The notes: a model not told the origin generated them from the letters alone. A stretch of 53,066 nucleotides of DNA from Alphaproteobacteria bacterium (GCA_014382345.1 JACNJX010000066.1:1-53066); one strand, 5' to 3'. Positions 37,554 to 46,236 are shown, counted from the first letter of the stretch. Program-made: numbers and translations.

Positions 37554-37928
37554 ATGGCGTACGATCCGGAAAATATTTTTGCGAAAATCCTGCGCGAAGA
37601 AATTCCCTGCGACAAGGTGTATGAGGACGGGACCGCGCTGGCCTTCAGGGACATCAATCCGCAGTCTCCGGTGCATGTGCTTGTCATTCCCAAGGGGCCG
37701 TACGAATCCATGGACGACTTTTCGGAAAACGCACCGGATGCCGAGATTGCGGGGTTTTTTCGCGCCGTCGGCACGGTCGCCCGGCAGTTGGGCGTGGCAG
37801 AAGCTGTGGGAGGGGACGGATATCGATTTCTCGCCAATACGGGACGCGACGCGCACCAGGAGGTGCCCCATTTCCACGTTCACATTTTCGCCGGCCGCGA
37901 TCTCGGCGGTATGATCCGCCGCGCCTGA
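37554..37928 (+). CDS. hinT: HIT family protein (HinT-type purine nucleoside phosphoramidase)
   Basis: A 124-residue histidine-triad protein. The HxHxH motif is at His106, His108 and His110 (HFHVHIFAG), and IFAKILREEIPCDKVYED is the typical start. ATG at 37554 follows the hisE stop by 16 bases; the hisE-hinT pair is common in alphaproteobacteria, though no shared function is proven. Confidence 0.94.
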   Translation: MAYDPENIFAKILREEIPCDKVYEDGTALAFRDINPQSPVHVLVIPKGPYESMDDFSENAPDAEIAGFFRAVGTVARQLGVAEAVGGDGYRFLANTGRDAHQEVPHFHVHIFAGRDLGGMIRRA

Positions 37929-37981
37929 ATGGGACGACTTCAATGTTTGACCTGATGGGCACGGCCCCCTAAACAGTCGCC

Positions 37982-38197
37982 ATGGAATGGCTCGACAACA
38001 TGCCGATGGGGCTTTTGATTGTGGCGGCGGTGCTGATGGCGCTGGCGCCCTTTACGCCCGAGCCCCATCTGGTGGAAAAATTCAGGATGTTGAAGGCCGG
38101 CACCCTGACCCGGCCCCTCGATATTTTCGACGTCTTTTGGCATCTGATCCCGACGTTTTTGCTGGTTGCCAAGCTGTTCCGCTCATCCGGTTCCTGA
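37982..38197 (+). CDS. Small conserved membrane protein
   Basis: A 71-residue protein with one clear hydrophobic segment near the N-terminus (MGLLIVAAVLMALAPF) and a second weaker one (FDVFWHLIPTFLLVAKLF). The PEPHLVEKFRML and GTLTRPLDIFD stretches look conserved from memory in small proteins sometimes labelled RND transporter, a label not supported by size. Coding support is the intact frame and conserved-looking motif; function unknown. Confidence 0.65.
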   Translation: MEWLDNMPMGLLIVAAVLMALAPFTPEPHLVEKFRMLKAGTLTRPLDIFDVFWHLIPTFLLVAKLFRSSGS

Positions 38198-38318
38198 CAG
38201 ATCTTTCTGTCGTCTCCCGATTCGCACGTTTTGACTCCCCCGGCCGGTCAGGGCGGGTTGGCGGCAACCCGACAAAGCCAATGATTTGAAGCCGTTGAGT
38301 CGCCTGAAAAACAGGGGA

Positions 38319-38347
38319 TTCACGGGGATTCCGGCAGCGTGTAAAAT
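38319..38347 (+). promoter_or_regulatory. Candidate sigma-70 promoter for the RTX gene
   Basis: TTCACG (38319-38324) and TAAAAT (38342-38347) are separated by 17 bases; matches are four of six and five of six to consensus. It lies 48 bases before the GTG start in a 197-base non-coding gap where no gene was found. Confidence 0.5.
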
Positions 38348-38394
38348 AGTCCTGACCGAGCCGATTTCAAACACCTTCAGCAAACGGACTACCA

Positions 38395-40773
38395 GTGAGC
38401 AGAACAGGTAACTTTCTCTTTCCCGAAAATGAGGACGACGGCTGGGTCTCCTCCATCATCAAGGCGTTGCCGGAGCCGCAAAAAGATCCGAAAACGGAGA
38501 ATGCTTTAGACGGGGAGGCGATTGCCGACCCGGTGGCGATCGAGGCCGAGGCCCGGTTTTCGGAGTTGGCCGCGGACATGGCCGAGCGCGACGCCATCTC
38601 GGCGGCGGGATGGTCGGCGAAGATCACGACGCCGCAAGACTCCCCCGAAAGCGCGGAAGACCGATTCAGCCCCGAGGCCCTGGACGCTCTGGACGCGGTC
38701 ATTGACCGCAAGGCTCTCGACGATCCGATGGCCACCGGCGTGGACGACCCGGTGGCGCTGCAAGCCGCCGCAGCCTTCGCCGAAGCCGCCGCCGACACCG
38801 CCGCCCGCGATGCCTTTCAAACCGCCGGCTGGGCCGCCGATGTCCGGCGCGGCGGCGAACCTGCGGAAGGTTCCCCGCTCCCCGCCCTGAGCGAGACGCC
38901 CGTTTTCGCCGCGCCGGCGGTTTCGCCCGAAATCACGCCCGTTTTTTCACCAGAGGCCCTGGCGGCCCTGGATGCGGTTCTGGACCGGGATGATATTCAG
39001 CCGGGCCTGACGGCGGACGTGGCCGACCCTGTTGCCATTGCCGCCGACGCGGCCTTTGCCGAAACCGCCGCGGAAACAATTGCCGAGCACGCCATCTTCG
39101 CCGCCGGCTGGTCGGCCATGGCGCGCAAGCCCGGCATCGAGTCCGGCGTGGCGGAACTAACCGCCGGAGAGCGCAAGGCGCTGGATGTGGCGCTGGCCGA
39201 AGAAGCAAAACACCCCGGTGTGCTCAGCGAGACGAACGATCCGGTCGCGCTGGCGGGCGATGCGGTGTTTTCGGAAATCGCCGCCGACGTGGCGGCCCAG
39301 GACGCAATCCACATGGCGGAGTGGGCGCCCCGCCCGGCGCCGGTCATGAAGCCGATGGACGTCGCCGAAGTGGTCAAGCCGGAAGTCCTGGAAACCCTGT
39401 CCGCGTTGTCGGCTTCGGAAGCGCGCGCGCTGGACGCGGCCCTGGCCGAGCAATCCGGTTTTCGCGGCGGCCCCGCGTCCGGCGAAGACCCGGTGGCGCT
39501 GGAGGCAGATTCCCTGTTTACCGACATGGCCGCCGATCTGGCGATTGATGAGGCCGTCCGCGTAGCCCGGCGCGACGCCAGGCCCGATCCCGCTATGGTC
39601 GTCCAGGGCGATACCCACCAGCAGCCCGAGAGCGCCGGGTTCTGGACTATCGAAGACCTTGTTCGGGCGGAAGCCGAAATTGCGTTCGAGGATGCGGCGT
39701 TCGACCTGGCTTATGACGCCGTCGACAGCCTGGTCACCGGCGAAGCGGCGGCCTTGGCGGCCTTCGATCAGGCCATAGCCTCCGGCGCCGATCCGGAAGA
39801 GGCGCTGGCGCTCGCGATCGCGGCGGCGGAAGAGATCGATCCGAAAAATTTCGGTCTGGCCCGCGTTGCTGCCGCCCCGGTGACGCCGGATGAAGGCCGC
39901 TTCACGCCGCCCGCCCGCGAGGGCCGCGAGGACGGTGAGGCCCAGGATGCCAGAGATGTGGCTCAGGCGTCTCTTGCCGAGGCCCGGGAAACGCCGGGCC
40001 AGATACAGGAGGACGGCCGTCCCGAGGCCGCCGTGACGTTTGCCCGGGTCGGTGAGGGTTTTGAAACCCTGCCCACGGACAATGTCCTGATTGGCGGGAC
40101 CGATGGGGATGTCCTGGATGCAGGCTTGCGGGGCTTTGAATTCACCCTGGACCTGGACCTTGTGACCGGGGCCGGTTCGCGCTTCCAGAAAACGGAACGC
40201 GACGACGAAGAGACCATAACCGTCGTGGCCACCGGGGCCGATGACAATATTTACGGCACGGCGTCGGCGGACACGCTTACAGGCACCATCGGGGGCGACA
40301 ACATTTTCGGCTATGCGGGCGACGATATCCTGATTGGCGGTCAGGGCGCGGATACCATTAGCGGCGGCGCCGGGGCCGATCAGTTCGTGTTCGAAGGCGG
40401 CGCCGGGGCCGATGCCCTGGCCCACGCCACGTCGCTGGGCACAGACGTGATTTCCGACTATTCGGCTCTTGATGGCGACACCTTCGGCCTGTCGAATGCG
40501 GACTTTGGTTTTGGCGCGGCGGGCACCCTGACCGACGGTGCCGATTATTTCGAATCCACGGCCACGCTCACCGGCGCCGCGCAGGACCTTTCCGGCGGCG
40601 CGGCCGGCCCGGCCATCGTCGTGCTCGGTGCGGGGGCGGGCACGGACGGCGTTGATGTTTATTATACCGACGACGCCAGCGCCATGAGTACGGACAACTC
40701 CTATCAGATTGCCGATGTCAGCGGCGCAAACACCGGCGACGTGGCGGCCGGAGACTTCAACCTCCGCGTCTAG
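38395..40773 (+). CDS. RTX calcium-binding protein with novel N-terminal repeats
   Basis: A 792-residue, very acidic protein without a signal peptide, read from GTG at 38395. Residues 45-395 contain five copies of a unit built around DPVA-x7-F-x3-AAD-x5-A-x3-GW (starting near 45, 118, 211, 282 and 365), most preceded by a PEALxALDA helix; a weak sixth copy may follow to about 480. Residues 615-665 carry RTX nonapeptides (GGDNIFGYAGDDILIGG, GADTISGGAGADQF). The C-terminus ends GDVAAGDFNLRV, like type I secretion targets. No secretion ABC/HlyD/TolC genes are in the window. It is probably secreted or surface-bound; function unknown. Confidence 0.85.
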   Translation: MSRTGNFLFPENEDDGWVSSIIKALPEPQKDPKTENALDGEAIADPVAIEAEARFSELAADMAERDAISAAGWSAKITTPQDSPESAEDRFSPEALDALDAVIDRKALDDPMATGVDDPVALQAAAAFAEAAADTAARDAFQTAGWAADVRRGGEPAEGSPLPALSETPVFAAPAVSPEITPVFSPEALAALDAVLDRDDIQPGLTADVADPVAIAADAAFAETAAETIAEHAIFAAGWSAMARKPGIESGVAELTAGERKALDVALAEEAKHPGVLSETNDPVALAGDAVFSEIAADVAAQDAIHMAEWAPRPAPVMKPMDVAEVVKPEVLETLSALSASEARALDAALAEQSGFRGGPASGEDPVALEADSLFTDMAADLAIDEAVRVARRDARPDPAMVVQGDTHQQPESAGFWTIEDLVRAEAEIAFEDAAFDLAYDAVDSLVTGEAAALAAFDQAIASGADPEEALALAIAAAEEIDPKNFGLARVAAAPVTPDEGRFTPPAREGREDGEAQDARDVAQASLAEARETPGQIQEDGRPEAAVTFARVGEGFETLPTDNVLIGGTDGDVLDAGLRGFEFTLDLDLVTGAGSRFQKTERDDEETITVVATGADDNIYGTASADTLTGTIGGDNIFGYAGDDILIGGQGADTISGGAGADQFVFEGGAGADALAHATSLGTDVISDYSALDGDTFGLSNADFGFGAAGTLTDGADYFESTATLTGAAQDLSGGAAGPAIVVLGAGAGTDGVDVYYTDDASAMSTDNSYQIADVSGANTGDVAAGDFNLRV

Positions 40774-40835
40774 AGCCGGCCCGCGCTTCAGTAAAAATTT
40801 CCCCCCTTGGCGTTGTGAATCTTCTGAACTTGATT

Positions 40836-40847
40836 ATTGTATACAAT
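40836..40847. promoter_or_regulatory. Perfect palindrome before the ThDP decarboxylase pair, GntR-like operator
   Basis: ATTGTATACAAT is a perfect 12-bp palindrome 55 bases upstream of the first decarboxylase gene. TTGTATACAA matches the GT-N-AC core seen in GntR/FadR family operators, and its right half doubles as a -10-like TACAAT (40842-40847), so binding would block transcription. No such regulator is encoded nearby. Confidence 0.5.
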
Positions 40848-40901
40848 ATCGCGAACGGGTGCCAACGAGCGCGGAAGAAACATCCAAAGGAATAACAATC
40901 C

Positions 40902-41423
40902 ATGACCACCCCTGATAAAAACGCCTGGTCCCAGGAACTGTTCGACTTGTTCGTGGACGCGGGCGTGACCCTGTTTCCCTTTATCCCGGACGCGGGGAAC
41001 GCACGGCTCATCGAACTGGCCACCGCCAGCAATGAAACCCGTCCGGTTTTGTTGACGTCCGAAGAAGAGGGCGTCGCGGTGTGCGCCGGGGCCGACCTGG
41101 TCGGCCAGCGCGGCGTACTGTGCATGCAGTCGTCCGGCGTCGGCAATTGCCCGAACTTTCTGTCGTTGGTGAAAGGTGGGGACTTCCCGATCCTGATGAT
41201 GGTGTCCATGCGCGGCGATTTCGGCGAACAGAACCCGTGGCAATATCCCATGGGCCAGGCCGTGGTACCGGTGCTTGAGGCCATGGGGGTTTTGACGTTC
41301 GTGGTGGATCGCCCGGAAGACCTGACAAAGACGACGATCGCCGCGCTGTCGGCATCCGGCAAGGGCGGCCAGTCGGCGGCTTTGATCCTGTCGCAGAAGT
41401 TTCTCGGCGCAAAAGCGTTCTAG
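40902..41423 (+). CDS. ThDP-dependent decarboxylase, alpha (N-terminal) subunit
   Basis: A 173-residue protein matching the N-terminal pyrimidine-binding half of ThDP decarboxylases, related to sulfopyruvate decarboxylase alpha (ComD) and phosphonopyruvate decarboxylase. LLTSEEEGVAVCAGADLVGQRGVLCMQSSGVGNCPNFLSLV contains the catalytic Glu region (54-56) and a conserved helix. ATG at 40902 has AAAGGA at 40886-40891. It is paired with a beta subunit 23 bases downstream. No other sulfonate or phosphonate genes flank it, so the substrate is open. Confidence 0.82.
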   Translation: MTTPDKNAWSQELFDLFVDAGVTLFPFIPDAGNARLIELATASNETRPVLLTSEEEGVAVCAGADLVGQRGVLCMQSSGVGNCPNFLSLVKGGDFPILMMVSMRGDFGEQNPWQYPMGQAVVPVLEAMGVLTFVVDRPEDLTKTTIAALSASGKGGQSAALILSQKFLGAKAF

Positions 41424-41446
41424 AGCGAGGAAAAAGGAAACCAAAA

Positions 41447-42037
41447 ATGAGCAAACCCACCCCTACTCTTGATCGCCGCGAAATCCTCTCCGTCCTGTTT
41501 CCGGACCCGGACGATTATCTTTTCATTACCGGCCTTGCCGGTTCGGCCCGCGATGGCGCCGGGCTAACCAGCGACGGCGACAATCTCTACACCATGGCGG
41601 GAACCATGGGCGCCGCGGTGCCCATGGGGCTTGGCGTGGCCTTGTCCGCACCGGATTCAAAGGTCGCGGTGATCACCGGCGACGGCGAACTGCTGATGAA
41701 TATCGGCTCGCTGGCGTCCGTCGCCACCATGGCGCCGGGAAATTTGTCCATCGTCTGCATCGACAACGGCTGTCACGGCGAAACCGGCGGCCAGACGGGC
41801 CACACGTCGAACCGCACCAACCTTGCCATGATGGCCGAAGGCGCAGGCCTGGCTTCGGTCATGGTTCTGGAAACCGGGGACCAGCTGGGCGCCGCGGCCA
41901 AGTTCCTGACCGACGCGCCGTCGCCCCGGTTCCTGCAGGTGCGCGTCACCGATGGTCCGCCGACCGACTTCAAGCGCAACATGAACCCGGCCCAATGCCG
42001 GACCCGGTTCCGCAACGCCTATCTGAGGGCTCGCTGA
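41447..42037 (+). CDS. ThDP-dependent decarboxylase, beta (C-terminal) subunit
   Basis: A 196-residue protein matching the ThDP diphosphate-binding half (sulfopyruvate decarboxylase beta, ComE type). The cofactor motif is GDG at 78-80 with Asn107 (VCIDNG), the expected spacing, and NLYTMAGTMGAAVPMGLGVALSAPDSKV precedes it. A ribosome-binding AAGGA lies at 41434-41438. With the alpha subunit it should form an active-site heteromer. The C-terminal FKRNMNPAQCRTRFRNAY is a family tail. Confidence 0.82.
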   Translation: MSKPTPTLDRREILSVLFPDPDDYLFITGLAGSARDGAGLTSDGDNLYTMAGTMGAAVPMGLGVALSAPDSKVAVITGDGELLMNIGSLASVATMAPGNLSIVCIDNGCHGETGGQTGHTSNRTNLAMMAEGAGLASVMVLETGDQLGAAAKFLTDAPSPRFLQVRVTDGPPTDFKRNMNPAQCRTRFRNAYLRAR

Positions 42038-42084
42038 GGAAGGGCAGGTCCCTTGCGCTCTTTTCCTGACGCGCGTCCGCCCCG

Positions 42085-43653
42085 TCAGGCCCGCAAGCGG
42101 GCCTGGCTCGCCAAAAAGGTGCTTCGGCCGGGCTGGATGCGGCGATAGGACAGCGCTTCGGCGATATGCAGCCGGTTGAGGCACGTGTCCTCGGGCCCGG
42201 CCCCTTCCAGATCGGCGAGCGTTCGCGCTACTTTCAGCACCCGGTGATAGCCCCTGGCCGACAGACCCATTTTTTCCGACGCCTCGACCAGCAGGGCGCG
42301 GGCGGCATCATCGGGATGGGCGATGTCGTCGAGCAGCTTGCCATCGGCGTCGGCGTTGGTGCGTACGCCCGCTTCTGTCCCGAGCCGCCGGAAGCGGTCT
42401 TTCTGGACGATACGGGCGCGGGCGACGCGGGCCGCGATGTCGTCCGATGTTGCCGACGGCGGCGGAAGGCTTAAGTCGGCGGGATTGACGGCGGGCACGT
42501 CGACATGCAGATCGATGCGGTCGAACAAGGGCCCGGAAATGCGTGATTGATATTTGTCGGCGCAGCCGGGCGCCTGGGAGCAGGCCTCCGCCGGATTGTC
42601 GAGATGCCCGCAGCGGCACGGGTTCATGGCGGCGATGAGTTGAATGCTGGCCGGATAGGTAACGTGGGCGTTGGCCCGCGCAATGGTAACGCGGCCCGTT
42701 TCCAGGGGCTGGCGGAGCGCTTCCAGCGCGCCGCGCTGAAATTCCGGCAATTCGTCCAAAAACAGCACGCCCAGATGCGACAGCGACACTTCGCCGGGTT
42801 TGACCCGGTGGCCGCCGCCGACCAGCGACGGGGTCGAGGCCGAATGGTGTGGGTCGCGAAAGGGCCGTTCCGCCGTCAGGCGTCCGTCCTTGAGCTCACC
42901 GGCGAGGCTGCGGATCATGCTGATCTCCAGGATTTCAGACGCATCCAGCGCAGGCAGCAGACCCGGCAGACGGGCGGCCAGCATGGACTTTCCCGCCCCC
43001 GGCGGGCCGACCATCAACAGGTTATGGCCCCCGGCGGCGGCGATTTCAACGGCCCGCTTGGCGCTTTCCTGGCCCTTGATGTCGGCCATGTCCGGGTATT
43101 CGGGGAGGCTGTCGGCGGGCCGGGTTTGCGGCGGCGACAGAACCTGCGTGCCCTTGAAATGATTGACCAGCGCCAACAGCGTCGGCGGCGCCAAAACCTC
43201 GATATCGCCGGCCCAGGCCGCTTCCGCCCCCTGTGCCTCGGGGCAGATTAAACCGCCCTCCCCGGCCCCGGCATGAACGGCGGCCGGCAAAACGCCCGCA
43301 ACAGGCGACAACCCGCCATCCAGCGCCAGTTCGCCCAGCGCCGTGTAGCGCGCCATCTCGTCCGGCGGCAGCACGTCCATCGCCGCCAGCAGGCCGAGCG
43401 CGATCGGCAGATCGAAATGCGAGCCTTCCTTGGTCAGGTCGGCCGGCGCCAGGTTGACGGTGATCCGTTTCGACGGCAGCGCCAGGCCCATGGCGTGCAG
43501 CGCACCCCGCACCCTTTCCCGGCTTTCGCCGACGGCCTTGTCGGGCAGGCCGACGACGGTAAACGCCGGCAGCCCCGATGTGGTCTGCACCTGCACGTCG
43601 ACGTCGAGAACGTCGATGCCCTGAAAGGCGACGGTTTTAACCCTGGCGACCAT
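42085..43653 (-). CDS. comM: YifB/ComM family Mg-chelatase-like AAA+ ATPase
   Basis: A 522-residue protein of the YifB family; ComM is a hexameric helicase that promotes branch migration during natural transformation. The N-terminal Lon-like fold (GLPAFTVVGLPDKAVGESRERVRGAL) precedes the AAA+ domain with Walker A GPPGAGKS around residue 215 and the Mg-chelatase FRDPHHSASTPSLVGGG and LFLDELPEF motifs; the C-terminus is the Mg_chelatase_C helix bundle. The stop codon lies in a 9-bp hairpin. Confidence 0.95.
   Translation of the reverse strand: MVARVKTVAFQGIDVLDVDVQVQTTSGLPAFTVVGLPDKAVGESRERVRGALHAMGLALPSKRITVNLAPADLTKEGSHFDLPIALGLLAAMDVLPPDEMARYTALGELALDGGLSPVAGVLPAAVHAGAGEGGLICPEAQGAEAAWAGDIEVLAPPTLLALVNHFKGTQVLSPPQTRPADSLPEYPDMADIKGQESAKRAVEIAAAGGHNLLMVGPPGAGKSMLAARLPGLLPALDASEILEISMIRSLAGELKDGRLTAERPFRDPHHSASTPSLVGGGHRVKPGEVSLSHLGVLFLDELPEFQRGALEALRQPLETGRVTIARANAHVTYPASIQLIAAMNPCRCGHLDNPAEACSQAPGCADKYQSRISGPLFDRIDLHVDVPAVNPADLSLPPPSATSDDIAARVARARIVQKDRFRRLGTEAGVRTNADADGKLLDDIAHPDDAARALLVEASEKMGLSARGYHRVLKVARTLADLEGAGPEDTCLNRLHIAEALSYRRIQPGRSTFLASQARLRA
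42086..42105. other. Perfect 9-bp hairpin at the comM stop codon
   Basis: CAGGCCCGC-AA-GCGGGCCTG is perfectly self-complementary with a two-base loop, placed where comM and the decarboxylase operon converge. There is no T-run on either side, so it is not a canonical terminator, but it could slow transcription or protect the 3' ends. Confidence 0.5.
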
Positions 43654-43689
43654 GAGAGGAAGTCCCTCTTTTTTTATCGAGGGAAAGTG

Positions 43690-43718
43690 TATCTGGAACG
43701 AAAAGAGAACGCCAGATA
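43690..43718. other. Stem-loop between gshB and comM
   Basis: TATCTGG (43690-43696) and CCAGATA (43712-43718) pair with a 15-base loop. On the reverse strand it lies 21 bases after the gshB stop, followed by a CCCTC/GAGGG pair around an A/T-run (43664-43683). It may be a weak terminator or a leader structure of comM. Confidence 0.4.
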
Positions 43719-43738
43719 ATAATAGAGAATAATAAAGC

Positions 43739-44677
43739 TTAAAGCTTCGCCTCGATGGCGTCCCACACCTGCGCCTCCAGCGATACCCCGTCGAAGCGGT
43801 TGATTTCCTGGATGCCGGTCGGCGAGGTGACGTTGATTTCGGTGAGGTATCCGCCGATGACGTCGATGCCGACGAAGATCAGGCCGCGCGCTTTCAGTTC
43901 CGGGCCGATGGCGGCGCAAATTTCGCGCTCGCGGTCGGTCAGGCTCGCCTGCATCGGCTCTGCGCCGGCGTGCATGTTGGCGCGCGCCTCGCCTTCTTCC
44001 GGCACCCGGTTGATGGCGCCGGCGGGTTCGCCGTCGATCAGGATGATGCGTTTGTCGCCCTGGCGCACGTCGGGCAGGTAGGCCTGGGCGATCAGCGGCT
44101 CGCGGTACATCTCGGTGAACATCTCCAGAAGGGCGTTGAGGTTTTCGTCTTCCGGGCTGACATGAAACACACCGGCGCCGCCGTTGCCGTAAAGCGGTTT
44201 CAGGATGATGTCCTTGTGCCGGGCGCGGAAGGCCAGGATGCTGTCGCGGTCACTGGAAATCAGCGTCGGCGGCATCAGATCGGGGAAGCGGGCGACGAAC
44301 AGCTTTTCCGGCGCGTTGCGCACTTCGCACGGATTGTTGACGACCAGGGTTTTGGGATGCACCTGTTCGAGAAGGTGCGTCGTCGTGATGTAGGCCATGT
44401 CGAAGGGCGGGTCCTGACGCAGCAGCACCACGTCCACGTCGGCGAGGTCGATGGTTTCAGGCGCACCCAGAGTGAAATGATCGCCCTGCTTGCGCTGAAC
44501 GTTCATCCGTTCGGCGCGTGCCGTGACACGTCCGTCTTCGAAGGACAGTTGTCCCGGCAGGTAATGATAAAGGGCATGGCCACGGGCTTGCGCCTCGAGC
44601 GCCAGGACGAACGTGCTGTCCGCGTCGATATCGACGCTGCGGATGTGGTCCATTTGAATGGCGACGTTCAAAGCCAT
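43739..44677 (-). CDS. gshB: Glutathione synthetase
   Basis: A 312-residue ATP-grasp enzyme that joins gamma-glutamylcysteine and glycine. [63 protein letters not shown] and [25 protein letters not shown] are family signatures; the last holds the ATP-grasp metal residues. ATG at 44677. In relatives gshB follows rsmI-yraN; here a SirB1-like gene and a BON lipoprotein separate them. Confidence 0.97.
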   Translation of the reverse strand: MALNVAIQMDHIRSVDIDADSTFVLALEAQARGHALYHYLPGQLSFEDGRVTARAERMNVQRKQGDHFTLGAPETIDLADVDVVLLRQDPPFDMAYITTTHLLEQVHPKTLVVNNPCEVRNAPEKLFVARFPDLMPPTLISSDRDSILAFRARHKDIILKPLYGNGGAGVFHVSPEDENLNALLEMFTEMYREPLIAQAYLPDVRQGDKRIILIDGEPAGAINRVPEEGEARANMHAGAEPMQASLTDREREICAAIGPELKARGLIFVGIDVIGGYLTEINVTSPTGIQEINRFDGVSLEAQVWDAIEAKL

Positions 44678-44723
44678 GGGGCTTATCCTCTATCGGTCGG
44701 GCGGAGGCGCGGCCCGCTCTCGG

Positions 44724-45563
44724 TTAATTTAGCCGGGCCTGCAGTTCCTGCAACAGAACCGAGGTTTTGTAGCGGGCGTCTTCGGCGCCGGTTCGGCGCA
44801 TATATTCTTCAAGCATTCTGACAGCGTCCCGGTTGCGCTCCAGCCGGGCGTACAGCAGCCCCGCCTCGCGCCAAAGGTCCGTATGACCGGGCGCGAAGAG
44901 CGCCATGGTCTCGATGGTTTGGGCAGCCTCATCCCACTGTTTTTGCCGCAGCAGGCGGGTTTTGATGTTGCCCTGAAGGCGCAAGAGGATGCCGCGGTTG
45001 CTCAAGTCCCGGTAATGGCCCGGCGTCAACTCAACGTGGTTTCCGGCGATGGCCTTGAACATGGCGCGCATGTCGGGGGCGTCCAGAACAGCTCCACCGG
45101 CGAAGGGGTCGATGATTATGCGCTGACCGCCGGCGTCGAGCCGGACCAGAAAGCGGCCGGGAAAATCCAGTCCCGTCGCCGTCCAGCCCTGGGCCCGGGC
45201 GGTGGCGATAAAAAGAATGCCGATGGCGACGGGCAACCCTGAGCGGTGGTCGATCACCCGCATCAGGTTGGCCGCGTCGAGATCGTCGAAGACGTCTTCC
45301 GTCCCGCCGTAGCCGTACCGTCGAACGATGACCTGAACCAGGGCTTCGATGCGGAGCTCCAGCGCCGCCTCCGGGCCGGACCCTTTGGCATAGTCGCGGA
45401 CGCCGGAGGTGAGATTTTCCAGGTGCCGGAGATAGGGCTCCATGGCGACGCCCGGCCTGTCGGTGGCGGCCAGAACCAGCGCCGCCGAGGCCAGGTCGAT
45501 GTCCTCGTCTTTGGCGTTGCCGATTTCGGTCAGCCGTTGGCGGATATTCCTGGGCGCCCTCAC
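44724..45563 (-). CDS. SirB1-like transglutaminase-fold/TPR protein
   Basis: A 279-residue protein with an N-terminal transglutaminase-like domain of the SirB1 type (ANLMRVIDHRSGLPVAIGILFIATARAQGW, then GLDFPGRFLVRL and IIIDPFAGG) and a C-terminal TPR-like region from about 190. The usual catalytic Cys is not visible in this core. GTG at 45563 overlaps the stop of the preceding BON gene (GTGA), so the two are coupled. Function in the cell is unknown. Confidence 0.85.
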   Translation of the reverse strand: MRAPRNIRQRLTEIGNAKDEDIDLASAALVLAATDRPGVAMEPYLRHLENLTSGVRDYAKGSGPEAALELRIEALVQVIVRRYGYGGTEDVFDDLDAANLMRVIDHRSGLPVAIGILFIATARAQGWTATGLDFPGRFLVRLDAGGQRIIIDPFAGGAVLDAPDMRAMFKAIAGNHVELTPGHYRDLSNRGILLRLQGNIKTRLLRQKQWDEAAQTIETMALFAPGHTDLWREAGLLYARLERNRDAVRMLEEYMRRTGAEDARYKTSVLLQELQARLN

Positions 45564-46189
45564 GAGGCGGTCTTCTTTTTCTTAATGCGCACATGGTTGA
45601 CGATGCGCTGGACATAGCCGATGGATTTCGCGTGCGCGATAACCCGGTCCAGTTCGGCCTGATGCTGGGCGATGCCGATCAGGTAGATGGTGGCGTTGAC
45701 GGTTTCGACGGAATAGTTAATGGCAAGAATTTTTTCATCCAGGGTCAGCTTGGAATGCAGTTGCGTCGTGATCCAGGCATCACGGGCGAGATCGCGGAGG
45801 CCGGAACTTCCGGTCTGAAGCTCGTTGATGACGTCCTTGACCCCTTCCGTCTTCCAGGCCATTTGCACGACTTCGGCCTGCATGGCCTGGTTGGGCAGGG
45901 TACCGGTCAGCAAAAGCCGGCCCTCGTAGACCTCGACTCCGACGCCGGTGACGAAGTCCTCTCCGGCATTGAGCAGATTGGTCCGCATCCGGGTGGCTGT
46001 GGCCATGTCGCGGGCGACGCCCTGGACGCCGCGTTCCTGATAGGCGGCCGTGCCAAGGGCCGCGCCGCCGCCGACAACGGCGCCCGCGCAGCCGGCCAGA
46101 AGACCGAGGCCAACAAGCAGGACAAAAGCCGCCAGCAACGGGATCGGACGAAAAACGGGCTTCACTGTAATTTTACGGGCGCGGGTCAT
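45560..46189 (-). CDS. BON domain lipoprotein
   Basis: A 209-residue lipoprotein with a basic N-terminus, a hydrophobic segment ending LLAGC (Cys34), and two BON domains (about 70-140 and 145-205), a phospholipid-binding fold as in OsmY and DolP. VEVYEGRLLLTGTLPNQ and SVETVNATIYLIGIAQHQAE are the BON beta-hairpins. ATG at 46189 is the start that leaves a signal peptide of normal length; longer in-frame extension reaches 46282. It resembles DolP, whose gene in E. coli is also next to yraN. Confidence 0.88.
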   Translation of the reverse strand: MTRARKITVKPVFRPIPLLAAFVLLVGLGLLAGCAGAVVGGGAALGTAAYQERGVQGVARDMATATRMRTNLLNAGEDFVTGVGVEVYEGRLLLTGTLPNQAMQAEVVQMAWKTEGVKDVINELQTGSSGLRDLARDAWITTQLHSKLTLDEKILAINYSVETVNATIYLIGIAQHQAELDRVIAHAKSIGYVQRIVNHVRIKKKKTAS

Positions 46190-46236
46190 CGGGGTTTGTT
46201 TTCTCCGGGGCGGATAAACTTCCGCGAATCGGTATT

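Noticed and set aside
39157-40425. A 422-codon reverse ORF opposite the RTX gene.
   Set aside because: The forward frame has clear RTX repeats and internal repeats; the reverse frame mirrors their periodicity and shows no domain.
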